Of a DNA stretch of 64,000 bases, positions 10,592 to 22,405 are shown in pieces. Made by a program: the position numbers and the translations under genes. The notes under the pieces were generated by a model. It saw only the letters and a program-made list of their open reading frames with translations, ran no database searches and was not told the origin of the DNA. How positions within the stretch are numbered: the stretch's first letter is position 1; each line of letters begins with the position of its first letter. The stretch comes from Hyperoplus lanceolatus (taxonomy: Eukaryota; Chordata; Actinopteri; Uranoscopiformes; Ammodytidae): the NCBI GenBank assembly GCA_026929865.2, contig CM049405.1, forward strand, positions 24,254,001 through 24,318,000, read 5' to 3'.

Positions 10592-11961
10592 CAGGGCTGT
10601 ACAGTGCGACAGTTTTGATCGCATTTGCTATTAAAATTGATCACTTGCGATGATGAATACAAGTCTACTCGCACTAGTGCGACATGTTGCTAATGAGGAG
10701 ATACTATCTAATTTAGACACTTAGAGAGGAGTGATACACAACACTGCTTAGAAGGCTCTACATTAACACTCTCCAAAAGTGGGTAAATGTATTCTTAGGC
10801 GAGTAAGTAGTTGAGTCCACCCGCCACTTTGGCTGTTGAAAGATGTGTGGTCAGGATCTATGCTCGTGCGGCGATTCTAACGTCTAATACACTTCACCAA
10901 CGGTAATAACCGGAAGGACACGTCCCTTTTTGGCAACACTTTATAATAACTACCCGTTGTAACTCGTTAATAGATCATTAGTAAACTTTTAATTAATGAT
11001 TATTAATGATTTGTTAAGTGTTTGTTAGCAGTTTGTTAAGGATTTATAACAATGGTAGATAGTTAATAGCTTAATAATTGAATCAGTTCATCTGGGAGGT
11101 AATCCAAGATTAACTGATCACATCACGTTCAAGTCCATGGCATGCACAGTGTGTATTGAGTTTATTTAAAAATATTTGAAAATGGGGCTGCCCTTAGTTG
11201 CCCATGCACTGTGTATAGTCTATAGCCTATTTCAGCCTCGTCCCAGATGAACTGATTCAATTATTAAGCTATTAACTATCTACCATTGTTATAAATCCTT
11301 AACAAACACTTAACAAATCACTAATAATCATTAATTAAGAGTTTACTAATGATCTATTAACGAGTTACAACGGATAGTTATTATAAAGTGTTACCAAAGC
11401 AGGTTAATAGTCGAACGTGAGTTAATTTTTATTTTGAAGCAGATAAGAACAGGAAGTTAGCACTCACAACCCCACAGTGTTCTAGCTTGAAAGGCAACTG
11501 GTCCTTCAGCTGAACAAATTCACAACAACCTGTTTAATTTATCCTAAATTGTACAAATGTGTATACTAATTCATAGGCTATGTCCAATGGTTTAAAGTTT
11601 GGTTTTAATTAAAAGGGAATGTTATAACAAAAACATTTTTTTTATTAAATATTAAGTAATGGAAATAATTCTGAATCAGCAACAATTGCTATTGGCAGGT
11701 TAAATCCTTTGTCTAAATTGCAATAATTGCACCCTTATTCATTTTCTACAATTATTACTGCACAATAGGATATAATATTGATTGAGAATCTCACATGAGA
11801 CCAAGATGACATGCTCAAAGGTAATTAGAGCAAAATGCAAGGGTTAAGGATATGCAAGTTTTCGATCATACTTTGTGTGCTACAAAAAAAAATTGTGCTA
11901 CTGAATGTTTTTGCTTGATAGCACCAGTGCTACCACCTAAAAACATAAGCGTACAGCCCTG
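10592..11961. mobile_element. hAT transposon family C, copy 1
   Basis: Ends CAGGGCTGTAC in inverted orientation; the interior matches the copy at 36522-38641 through most of its length (for example GCGACAGTTTTGATCGCATT near the left end). The flanks accatggc and acctaggc agree at 6 of 8 positions, a possible decayed duplication. No transposase is seen. A long fold-back is inserted at 10932-11395. Confidence 0.82.
10932..11395. mobile_element. Fold-back MITE with about 150-165-bp inverted arms
   Basis: Left arm 10932-11096 and right arm about 11244-11395 are near-perfect reverse complements, starting GGYAACACTTTATAATAACT. The arms are AT-rich, with a roughly 150-bp unique loop. Comparison with the sister hAT copy supports insertion: copy 2 lacks this block at the matching place (about 36850-36910). 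The superfamily is not known. Confidence 0.88.
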
Positions 11962-12684
<723 letters not shown>

Positions 12685-12685
12685 G

Positions 12686-12944
12686 TGTATCACTCATGTT
12701 GTGGGGACATTACATATACTTTCATTTGTTTCCTGGAGACTTGCCCTAACCATAACCACTACTTGCCTAACCCTTAACCTAACCTTAACCTAAACCTAAG
12801 TTTACCCTTACTTTAAACTGAGTCTTCCCCCCTTACATTTAATTATAACGTTTTGGGGACTTCCATTGTGTCCTGAAAAGGAAGATACGTCCCCACAATA
12901 TCATTGTGTTAAAATAAAAAAGTCCCCACAACATGAGTAATACA
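12686..12944. mobile_element. Short inverted-repeat element embedded in CA repeats
   Basis: The 23-bp ends at 12686-12708 and 12922-12944 match as inverted repeats at 22 positions (TGTATYACTCATGTTGTGGG). The middle holds telomere-like CCTAACC/CTTAACC motifs at about 12745-12800. CA repeats lie on both sides (12577-12681 and about 12951-12971), so it either inserted into a CA array or carries CA at its borders. Family not identified. Confidence 0.75.
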
Positions 12945-12971
12945 TGCACGCAAACACACACACACACACAC

Positions 12972-14708
12972 TTGCTAACTCACACCTCCATATACACCCA
13001 GATCAATATTCATGACAGCCCACAGCAAAAGTGTGCAGTCGGTGCATGCTTGTATGTGTGAAGTCAAATGCCCCTCAACCATATCTTACTCAGTTTTTCT
13101 CAATGTTGTGATGCGTCAGGAGACTTGTTCACTGCTGATGGAATACACCGCCGGCTACAAACATATGTCATCCTGAGACACTCCTGCATTTTCCATAGGC
13201 CTACACCTTCGCCGGCACTCCTTCCCCCCTCATCAACACCTTCAGCTAGTCAACATCATTTAAATTTCACTGTCGCTTGAAGGTGTGGAAACAGTATAAG
13301 GTTACTGGTATTGATAACACTTGGGTGAAATCTGTAAATCACAAGTTTTACAGTTGTGGGTTTGATGTAGCATAGCTTCTTGCTCAAACATATATCAAGT
13401 ACAGCCTTATGGACTAAATGAAAAGAACAAATTAAAATACATTAAAGCAACAAACTACAGACAATATTAATGATCAACGAAAAACAAAAAAAATCCTTTG
13501 AAGGCCCTTGCAACGGTCATTTTTTCCCCATTCACACAAATTGAAAAGCCGCCGTAAAGGAGGGATATAATACAAAAGATTGCCTCTATTGTCATTGTAT
13601 CGTTAAAAAACTTACAATGGAGGGAACACATTTAGTAGTTTGCAATGTACAGCAAAAATGTTCATACATTGCTCAGTGTGGCTGGTAAAGCTAGACTCAT
13701 TGTCTAACGTGGCCTAAATAAGTGGTTACACAGTTTTCTGTATAGTGGATGCTGGACGTGTGGAAGGCTCCTGGGAGATGTTTATGTCTCTCAACACACT
13801 TTACATTGCAGTAAACAGATGGCTATTGGGAGGACTTGTGCATGACAACTACTGTAGTCACTCTGGTCCGCCGTATCTCCTTCCAGTCATGCCTCGGCGA
13901 TCACAGGGCGCCCTGCAGCCGCTCATGAGCTAATCATCAGAGCAAAAAACAGTGGGCAGTGATCTAATCTAAGCCGTTGTTGAAAAGCAAATAAAGCCTG
14001 GAGGAAAACAAAGCAAGACAGACAGACAGAGTGAGAGTGAGAGACTGACTGGGATGCGTAACTCATGGATTGTGTTGTGCACATCTTGGCTGCAAATAAC
14101 GGGCGACATCTGTTCACTTTGTCACCATCACGGCACACTGCGTTCGCGTGCCATCACTGAATAATATACCAGATGAATTGCTTCTTGAAGTTGTTTAGGG
14201 TGGGTATTAAAAAGGATAGACAACAGTGTGAAGTCCTGGACACTGTGAAACTTCTCATAAGATCTGATCAATTATTCACATGCCCCTAACCCCTCCTTTC
14301 ACTCAGCTGGTCACTGGCTTTAAAACAGAGAGAATAGAACCATTGCGGGTTTGGTTGGACAGGGGCTAAATCAATGTATAAGCCATGTACTCATGCCCCA
14401 AAGCCTGAATAGACATTCATCTCATCCCTCGCCCTTCTTTCGTATATATTTATTTTTTTACTAATGAAACAGGACCTCAAGAAATCAAGCAATTTTCTTA
14501 ATACATTTTTTCCACTGACAAGCTTCTGGCATTATTCATTACCTTTCAATTGGATTTAGCACATTCCCTCTCTGTGAGAGTCTGTGTATATCTATGGCAG
14601 TATGAACTGTGCTTGATCAGTGACAGAGGAGCAGATATTGAGTCTTATGAAGTACATTGTAGGTTTGCATGTGAAGACGTTGATATTGTTATGATGTTGT
14701 GTTCACAG
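12972..14708. other. Unique DNA without a supported gene
   Basis: Mixed-composition unique sequence. Open frames such as 13068-13280 and 13745-13933 have no recognisable domains. Conserved regulatory DNA is possible but not shown. Confidence 0.45.
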
Positions 14709-14774
14709 TCACAACGCCAGTGGGAGTTCCGACACCCCTCGGACTTCTACAACAGTTACAGAGCAGCACAATAG
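14709..14774 (+). CDS. Weak candidate terminal coding exon
   Basis: A pyrimidine-containing acceptor (GTGTTCACAG, ending 14708) is followed by 21 codons with mixed third bases and a TAG at 14772-14774; the peptide includes QWEFRHPSDFYNSYRAAQ. No family was recognised, and no matching upstream exon was found in the window. The other two phases are also open for a while, so the frame is not certain. This could be chance. Confidence 0.15.
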   Translation, partial: SQRQWEFRHPSDFYNSYRAAQ

Positions 14775-15019
14775 TTGTAGTTTTGGCCATGGCCACAGAC
14801 AGAAATGGCCGAAAGAAATGCTGGTAGTAAGTCCCTCCCTCTGCGCTATATTGCAAGTGTGTGGCCATGAGCGGTGTGAATGTGCCAGGTCATCCCGTCA
14901 CCAGGTGGGCTGTCTGAAGTGCACTTAGAGAAACTAGCAGAAGAAGAAAAGCTGCCCCAAAAAATATGAAGACAAATGGGCTGCAATTGGAAAAGGCTGG
15001 CAGGCTCGCTGACGTTCGG

Positions 15020-15250
15020 GCTGCTCGATGGAAAGAAAGAAAGATGAGGAGACACTGCTCAATAAAGCAGGCAGGCCCTGCCAGGCTACAAGCTCCCCAC
15101 AGGGAACAACTGAGATGAGAGAGAGAAAGAAAAGGAGAGAGAGAGAGCATTGTGGAGGTGTGAGGTGGCAGAAAAGGAGAAAAGAAAGTGATTGCATAAA
15201 GAAAAAGGCCAGCAGAACTTGAGAGAGGCAGACAAGGGTTAGAGGAAATG
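15020..15250 (+). repeat. Purine-rich (GA)-like tract
   Basis: A strongly purine-biased stretch with several GAGAGA runs. It produces a lysine/arginine/glutamate-rich open frame that has no other coding feature. Confidence 0.6.
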
Positions 15251-15319
15251 GATAAAAGAAGAGGCAACTCACTACTTCTCAGATTCTGGATCAGCATTGT
15301 GCCTGCCGGGGCAGTGACT

Positions 15320-15625
15320 TTTAATATTTTAAGTACATTTTCCTGGTTATACTTACACAGTTTTACTTAGGTAACATTATTTTTAGTGAATAACCTTAAC
15401 CTTTAGTTGTGAGTATTTTTACAGTTTGGTATTTGTACTTTTGCATCTTTGAGCATTATACATTCCATAAGAAGATCTAATTACTTTTTATATTTAAATA
15501 CTTTTAAAATCAAATACTTTTGTAGTATGCTGTAAAAGGTGACTTGTAACCAAGTCATTTTCTTAGTAAGGTATCTTTTCTAATAATCAAGTATATTTTT
15601 CAGCTACTCTTTACACCATAGCTAG
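15320..15625. mobile_element. Possible decayed Tol2-like hAT remnant
   Basis: Many degenerate TACTT/AAGTA motifs, and a right edge near 15610-15625 reading CTACTCTTTACACCA, similar to Tol2-type ends. No intact inverted repeat or target duplication is seen. Confidence 0.3.
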
Positions 15626-15779
15626 GGGGGAAGGATTAGCATCTGGTCATCAGTAGCTTGACTAGAACGACAGCGCTAACACCAAGCTCCACTGAATATC
15701 TGTTCCCTGAGCCGTCACAAAATCCGCTGGGGGCCGTTTGAGCTAGTTCTGCCCCCATAAACCTGTTTATTGAATTCCG

Positions 15780-16110
15780 ATGGTAGGCATAAAGTTGTTG
15801 TTGTCTTTTTATTTATCTTCCACGATGCTTGTCAACCCCCCCAAAGACAAATGGAATAAAACGAAGGAGAGATGGATGAGTGAATTAATGGATCTTGCCG
15901 GGCTCAGCTGGATTGAAATGGCTTTCCCTTATAAATGCCATGTTTTTGGCTCTGGTTAGCCAGGTGTAATTAGGGTTGAATCCCAAGCTGTCACTCAGAT
16001 TGTCATTTACGGTCACTAAATAGTGGGGGGCCATCTCCGGTGCTGAGGAACGCAGGTCTGCCACTCCAATCAGCTTTTATAAGGCTGCAGCCTGTCAGAT
16101 AAGACAGTGG
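15780..16110. promoter_or_regulatory. Candidate conserved non-coding block
   Basis: Complex, balanced-composition unique sequence between repeats, with homeobox-type AATTAAT/TAATTAG cores and TATAAATG/TATAAGG stretches. No coding frame is supported. Regulatory function is a guess from composition only. Confidence 0.15.
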
Positions 16111-16460
16111 ACTATAGGCACAGTCCACATTGTGTGTGTAGAGGAGAAAGAGGATGATCTGTTCTTTTCAATTAGCTAATCAATAAAGGATAGGGTGATG
16201 TATTGTCACGTGGCTGTGCAAGTATAGCCAGTATTGTTAAGAAACAGGATTGAGTGTTAAATTCATCAAGTGATGTGTATGAATTACAAATGGTAGTATG
16301 GAAAGAATGTGTGTATTAGAGCTGTCACCTTAAATGCAATGATCAAACTTGATTCAGAGGTGTGAACAAAATCTATATCTATAATGATTTGTTTAATTGT
16401 TACAATTACAGGTTTGGCATGTTTGATGCTCTGATTAGACTATTTGATGTCAGTCGCTGG

Positions 16461-17297
16461 CAGGACCGCCCATAAGGGGTAGAGAGTGGGAAAGCTTTCT
16501 AGGGCCCATCCACCAGGGGGGGCCCAGAGAGAAAATATTTTTTATTTTAGTAATTTTTTTTGCAGATGACCTAACTTAGCCAACCTTTAATATGAACGCT
16601 ATATTCGCAAGAGAACTTTCTATAATAAAGTAAAACATTTTATTAATTGTCACTTAATTGTTACATAAAATATATCACATTTTATATTGAAAAACTAAAA
16701 ATATCATGGGTTGATTTTTCCCCCTCAAAACCGTTGCATGCAGCAGGTCAACCAAACAAGCGTTAGCTATGTATTGATGATGAGCAAGCTAACCTAGCAA
16801 GCTCAGTGATGCCAGGACCTGGAAATAAATCTGGGTACCAGAAAAGAAAGGAAAAAAAGACGGAACTTTCAAGGGCTTTAGACCCCCGGAAAATTCCTTA
16901 ATATCAGTATTTCTGCCAGCAGATGAGACACTGTGATATTTCATCAAGTTTTGAGGTATCTTTGTGAGGGTGATCTGCAAATTATTCTGTATATGTTATC
17001 TATTATTTTCTAAGAAAATTAGAAAATTACATATTTAGCCTTTAAACAAATGTGGCAGATGGTTGCTATACTGATGAGGAAAGCATCTGTTAGCAGTGCT
17101 ATCATGGTAAACCCCCCCTTCAGCATTGGTGTGTCTAAAAGCTTATATTACAGTAAATGTGCCAAAAAGCAGGTGCAGAGATCTTGCAAGGGCAAAAAAA
17201 TTCTGCTTGCGCGCCATGCACGCTCGCATCGTCGGTATCTCTGCCCACTATTATTTCCAGTAGCACACCCTAATCTAATTGGCTAGAACCGGCCCTG
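16461..17297. mobile_element. hAT-like element with GGGCCC-rich ends, boundaries uncertain
   Basis: The left end CAGGACCGCCCATAAGG and the right end (reverse complement) CAGGGCCGGTTCTAG resemble a common fish hAT end type. Internal GGGGGGGCCCA blocks occur near the left end. The 8 bp outside these ends do not match. Alternatively the right border lies near 17412, since gtcgctggca (16453-16462) and gttgctggca (about 17411-17420) agree at 9 of 10 bases. Confidence 0.5.
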
Positions 17298-17675
17298 TGT
17301 ACAGGTATGTGTTTATGTAGGAATAAGTGCATTATGCATGTTGATACAAGTTTAGAATGAGTAAAGGGGGCCCAATGACTGGACCTTTTCAGGGGCCCAG
17401 TCATTTGTCTAGTTGCTGGCACTGGCGATGAATAGTAATTTATATATCAATTGGAAGCTGATTGTAATTTTATTTTTCAGTTAGGTTAAAAGATTCCTAG
17501 TTGTTGACTGTGTACCTCAACTTGTTCAACTTGACTTCTGACTTGATAAGTTTTTTTTAATTCTGTTATTGTATTTTATTTATAGTCTATGGTTTGTATA
17601 AGGGTCCTAGGTCCCATATTTTCAAAACTGGTGAAAAGGTCTTTCTGCACACTGTGTGAGCTGCCGTGTCTGAAG

Positions 17676-17827
17676 TTCCCGATTTGTCCACGTACAATCA
17701 AACGCAGCAGGAATGCCTGGGCGAGTGTCACTGTGCCGACAATATCGATACAGACTCTCTGTCTGACCTTCTTATACCTTCTGGGTCACACTTTTGGATG
17801 AGAACACACAGTGAAAGCTTTCTGCAG
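17676..17827 (+). CDS. Candidate internal coding exon, unidentified
   Basis: An open frame with gene-like codon use ends at a strong donor (CTGCAG then GTAAGAAC, GT at 17828). The peptide is cysteine- and aspartate-rich with QECLGECHCADNIDTDS followed by SHFWMRTHSESFLQ, resembling a secreted or extracellular domain fragment. Several AGs could serve as acceptor (17675, 17707, 17710); none has a strong pyrimidine tract. No partner exon was found and no family was recognised. The frame also stays open past the donor to 18013, which is compatible with chance. Confidence 0.3.
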
Positions 17828-18950
17828 GTAAGAACTGCCATTGTGCTGACTTCATACACTCAATACTGTTCTGTTTTGAAAGAAACTCTGGTCACTAGGG
17901 CCACTAGAAACAACAACGTAACTCAAATGAAGCAGATTACAGGTTTAAATCAGGGCGTTACATACTGTGTATTAGAGCTGAGCTGGCAGGGCTCTCAGTC
18001 ACCAGTGTACTGACTCGGCCATTGACAATCGTAATTCAGTATGGTCAGTTAAGATTGTAGATTCTGGCTTTAGAGATTCAATTGAAAATGATTGAATGTC
18101 TGTACACTGGCAAAGACACTTAAAATGAATGTCAATTGTACTATGTTGTTTAGGATTAGGCTTCATGGTTTGAATAGAATTAATAACATTTGGCATTGAA
18201 ATTGAATGAATAACATGTACATTTGAGTTGTTTAAACTAGAATGTTTGGTAAATATAGGCATAGGAAAAGTCTGTTTACTCTTGCAGGTTGTCATTGCTA
18301 CTTTTCAAGGTTGTATTGGATTTTTAAGGGGCATTCCAGTGGCATTCTTATCCGAATCATTGCCATTATGCAATCATTTCAAGATTAAAGCAAAGCAGCA
18401 GACAATCCCTCATATTTTACCTTATATTTAACACAGTCTTCACATTCAAAGCACAAGCTTTTCACGAAGATTACATAATCTCTGTCTCTCACAGTGATGC
18501 AAGTGACAGAGCTCAATCCTCCACACTTCAAATGGGGAAAACAAAGCCACCCAATAATCTCCGGCTGCCCTCATCCTAAACTTTGCCAAATTCTATCACA
18601 AAATCTATTGCTAAAATAACAGAGAAATGATAAAAATGGAATATAATATGACAGTTTGAGGGAAAAAGTATTTCCAGAAGTAGCCAGCTAAAACTGGCCA
18701 GTATTTCAGCAGGTCCTAACAGTGTTGTGACGAGGGTACGATTGTCACCAGCGGCACCAGTTAATTAGGAAAATGTCATATGTTCCAGACAACAGCCTGG
18801 CCCACCCACTGCGACGGAAATATTGTTAAACCGATCAAAATGGCTGACCTCATTAATTTCCCTGGACGTCTCCTGTTGTCAGCTCCAGGTTTTGTTGGGC
18901 TTTACCTTTTACATTTATACTTTTTCTCAAAAGGTACAGAGGTACAAGCT

Positions 18951-18980
18951 GGGGGGGGGGGGTGGGTGGGGTGGGGGGGG
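18951..18980 (+). repeat. G-rich tract
   Basis: Four long G runs separated by single T residues within 30 bases, able in principle to form a G-quadruplex on the plus strand. Confidence 0.85.
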
Positions 18981-19410
18981 AGTCCAGAAATGTTTGATAT
19001 GTGACCTCTAATGGTCAAATCCAAGGTGTCCATTTTCCGAAGGCCACTTTTCACCCTGTCATGACTCACTGTCTGCCCATGTGAAAAGGCTGTTGCTGGT
19101 CTTTGCTGTAAGTGACCACATTGTCTGGGAAAGTGTAATGAAACAATTAGATTGTGACCAAAAGGAAAATGTTCTACTGCCCTAAAGTGGTTTGACGTTT
19201 TGTCTAGAGTTTTGATTTGCCTAATAAGACTTTTGAAAAGTCTTGATTTAGATAGGCCTTGATTCCAAGTAATTAATGCCAGGATACGGTGATATTACAG
19301 CTTTATCCAATTCTTATGTCACATTTAGTTCCATTGATGTCCAATAACTGTTAACTCCTTACTCTTGTAGCTATTTCGGACATATTTCCATCTGATAGTA
19401 TACAACCCTA

Positions 19411-19600
19411 TTTAAAGGGATAGTGCACTATGTTTAAAGTGGGGTGGTATGAGGTGCTAATTGTAGTTTGGAAGAGACGTCGCTGTAGCAGAAGTCAGCC
19501 TTGTACTGTTGGGATAAGAAGAAAAATGTTTTTCGCCAAATATACAAATGCTTACCCAACAAATTAATATCGGTTCAATTGTAAGCTAAATGTTAAATTT
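19411..19600 (+). mobile_element. Fragment of a TTTAAAGGGATAG-type repeat
   Basis: The start TTTAAAGGGATAGTGCACTA followed by a GTGGGGTGGTATGAGGTGC stretch resembles a common teleost interspersed repeat. Only one end is visible and no target duplication was found. Confidence 0.35.
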
Positions 19601-19689
19601 TGTCAATGCTGATTTGCGGACTACTACGCCGCACTGCACCAATACAAGTTGGCATTGTAATACATGACCGAAATACAATTGAAAAAAGT

Positions 19690-20220
19690 GCAAAAATAGA
19701 CGGCTCTCTGCTGTCTGCTCCCAAAGGTCAGGCCAGCATCCTGCATGGCAACAATGAGACAGCCTATCAGGGCCCTTTCAGGTTGGTTCCAGGACAACAA
19801 CCTTCATCTCAATATCCAGCAGATTGTGGACTACAGGAAGTGACATGGAAAAGGACACGCCCCTATCACAACAGAACGACAGTAGAGAGTCAGCTGTTTC
19901 AGGTTCCTCTTGGTTCACGTCTCTCTCCACAGGCTGAGGAGGTTCAACATGGACTCCAGAATACTTACTGTCTGCTACAGCAGTTTCATAGCCCTCAACC
20001 GTCAGGCTTTACAGAGGGTGGTAAAAACTGCTCAGTGTCTCATCATGGCGCTCTGCCATACATGGAGGACTCCCAGTGGTGCAGGAAGAAGGCCAAAAAG
20101 ATCATTAAAAGCTACAATCACCCCAGTAACAAACTGTCCTGCCTGCTGCTTCAGCATCAAGTCACCAACACACTGAAGAATAGCTTTATCCTGCAGGCCA
20201 TAAGACTGATGAACTCTTAG
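19690..20220 (+). pseudogene. 3' part of a CR1/L2-group LINE ORF2, decayed
   Basis: The C-terminal tail of a fish LINE reverse-transcriptase protein can be read across shifting frames. RLRRFNMDSRIL and ALNRQALQRVVKTAQ (about 19925-20030) are in one frame, and KKAKKIIKSYNHPSNKLSCLL with QAIRLMNS (about 20085-20220, stop at 20218-20220) in another. These match the conserved ALQRVVRTAQ and KALKIV..HPSH blocks of such LINEs. The catalytic region is missing, so this is a 5'-truncated, frameshifted copy. Sequence to about 20870 may be its 3' UTR. Confidence 0.75.
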
Positions 20221-20943
20221 CTCGCTCATCAATGTGAAACTTCACATGTACCACAGTGACACATATAAGTCACTTTACACTAGATACTTCTGCCATACTT
20301 AAAACTTGATGTTTAACGGTACTGAGCATAGTAGGGCACAGTATCAGCAAGGACTTCACAATACAAACCACATTGCGATACATGGGTCACAATATACATC
20401 ATGATACTGTATCATATATACTGTATATTCCACATAGTTCACTGAAAATGTAAAAACATATGAAATAGAAGTGTCTGTGTATGATCTTGGTGGAATTAAT
20501 ACACCCCATTGCATTATATTGGTAATACAACATTCACATAAAGTCAAAACTATTTAATTCAAAACTTGAATTTAAATTCAACGATAAATATATCACACAG
20601 ATTGTCGTATCAATGTTTTAGCACAGCCCTAAAACATAGTATTACATATTCAACTTCACTGTTAACTACCCGTTTACATCGGTATTTATCTATTTCTATC
20701 ACAAACTAACTATATGCTTTTCATTCATACCTGCACATAGGTATTCATCACGTATACTTATGCACCGTGTCTGATATCGGCAAGAGCACTGTTGGAATGG
20801 GCCCAGAGGTCTAATAATTCCATTGCTAATGACTGCTCCACTGTAAAATAACTTGAACTTGACAGTATTTGTTGAGGGCGAGAACTCAGTGTTTTCTTGT
20901 CACAACGATGTGAGGAGTTCACATCAGCTACGGGCAGAGGGAA

Positions 20944-22405
20944 ACATTTATTTATTTATTATTCTTTCGGACAATTCCACACAATACACAATTTTCTCTT
21001 GCAAATATTCATACATCATACTTTGTGTTGTCCGAAGGGAGACGGAAGAAGCCAAAGGCTTATCAGGTCCCGCCCCCATTTTCATCAAATTCGAATTCAG
21101 ATACACAGTTACTGTTACAGAAAATAAAAATAAAACAATACACAGTCAATTTTAATCTAATTGCTTCAGCTTTTAAGATCAGTTCAGCACAGTTCAGTTT
21201 TTCTGTGACAATGCCAAGTGTATAAAGTGTGAAGTGGCCTTGTATTTGGCCTGTTCCATTTCTTAACTGGTAGTCTAAACATTTCTGCAAAAGTATTCAA
21301 AAACAAGTCTGTCTGCTGGCCTGTATTATTCGTTACAATATTGTTATGAAAGTGACATTGTGCTCAGGTTATTAGTCTGTAATTTTCAATAATTTTTAAA
21401 ACATAATTTGATTTGAAATTGCGCAAACTGCAACTTCCTGTGACAACTTCATCAAGACCATTCCACAGCTTAATACCATTTACAGAAATCGAAAAGGATT
21501 TAAGTGTAGTCCGTATATTTTTCTCAGTGAATTTATCTTTTCTTCTTAAATCATGCAAAACTTCTCTGTCTTCAAACATTACTTGTAAACTGTTAGGAAG
21601 GCTTTTTTTGAAGCCTTGTAAATAATTCGTACTGTGTAGTAATTTACCACATCACGTAATTTGAGAATTCTACCTTCAATAAAAAAGTTATTAATGTGTG
21701 CCCTGTAATTGGCTTGGTAAATAATTCGTATTGCTTTCTTTTGAAGAATCTCCAACGGGTGCAATGTACCTTTGTAAGTGTTTCCCCATACTTCAGCACA
21801 GTAATGCAGATGTGGGGAAACTAAACTCCAGTATAATACAAGTAAGGCCTTTTGATTGAAGCAATGTTGTGCTTTCCAAAGTATAGAAATACTCCTGGCT
21901 ATTTTGCCCCTGAGATGGCTAACTTGTGGCTTCCAGCTTAATTTATCGTCAATTATTACCCCTAGGACTTTGTGTTGCTTGACCCTTTGAATTTCAATCC
22001 CATTTACCTTGATTTTTACAGCGACATCTGATGCTCTCCTGCCAAACATCATGAATTTAGTTTTTTCTAAATTTAGTGATAACTTATTTTGGTTTAACCA
22101 CCCATGTAACTTAGTCAATTCAATGTTTACGATCTCAACCATATTATTCAGATCTTTCCCCGAATAGAAGATGTTTGTGTCGTCAGCAAATACAATTAAC
22201 CTTAAGACTTTCGACACTTTACATATGTCATTTATATAAAGCAGGAATAATTTCGGCCCCAAGATTGACCCCTGAGGGACCCCACAAACAATATCTAAGC
22301 ATGTCGATGTGAACTCCCCTACTTTCACAAATTGTTTCCTGTCATGTAAATAACTTCTGACCCAGTCATGTGCCAAACCTCGTATGCAATAATTCTCCAG
22401 TTAAA
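20944..22405 (-). mobile_element. Rex1-like LINE, 5'-truncated (copy a)
   Basis: Minus-strand element ending in an AATAATAAATAAATA tail at about 20944-20960. Its 3' UTR includes a TCCGAAAGAATAAT/GGCGGGACC..AAGCCTTTGGCTTCT segment that recurs at 43.3-43.5 kb. The coding part stops abruptly at about 22405, inside the reverse-transcriptase domain, so it is 5'-truncated, as is usual for LINE copies. Confidence 0.82.
21364..22405 (-). pseudogene. Rex1-like reverse-transcriptase fragment
   Basis: Reads from 22405 with GVPQGSILGPKLF, the catalytic core FADDTN, and LSLNLEKTKFMMFG. Downstream come HKVLGVIIDDKLSW and the thumb/C-terminal region HYCAEVWGNTYKGTL. A frameshift near 21580-21600 precedes the last part (KDKFTEKNIRTTLKSFSISVNGIKLWN), ending at 21364. 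The endonuclease and the first reverse-transcriptase blocks are absent through truncation. The motifs match fish Rex1/Babar-type LINEs; the family name is inference from memory of motifs. Confidence 0.85.

Noticed and set aside
14846-15297. Several overlapping leucine/serine-rich open frames
   Set aside because: They are the complement of a purine-rich tract; composition explains the hydrophobic look.
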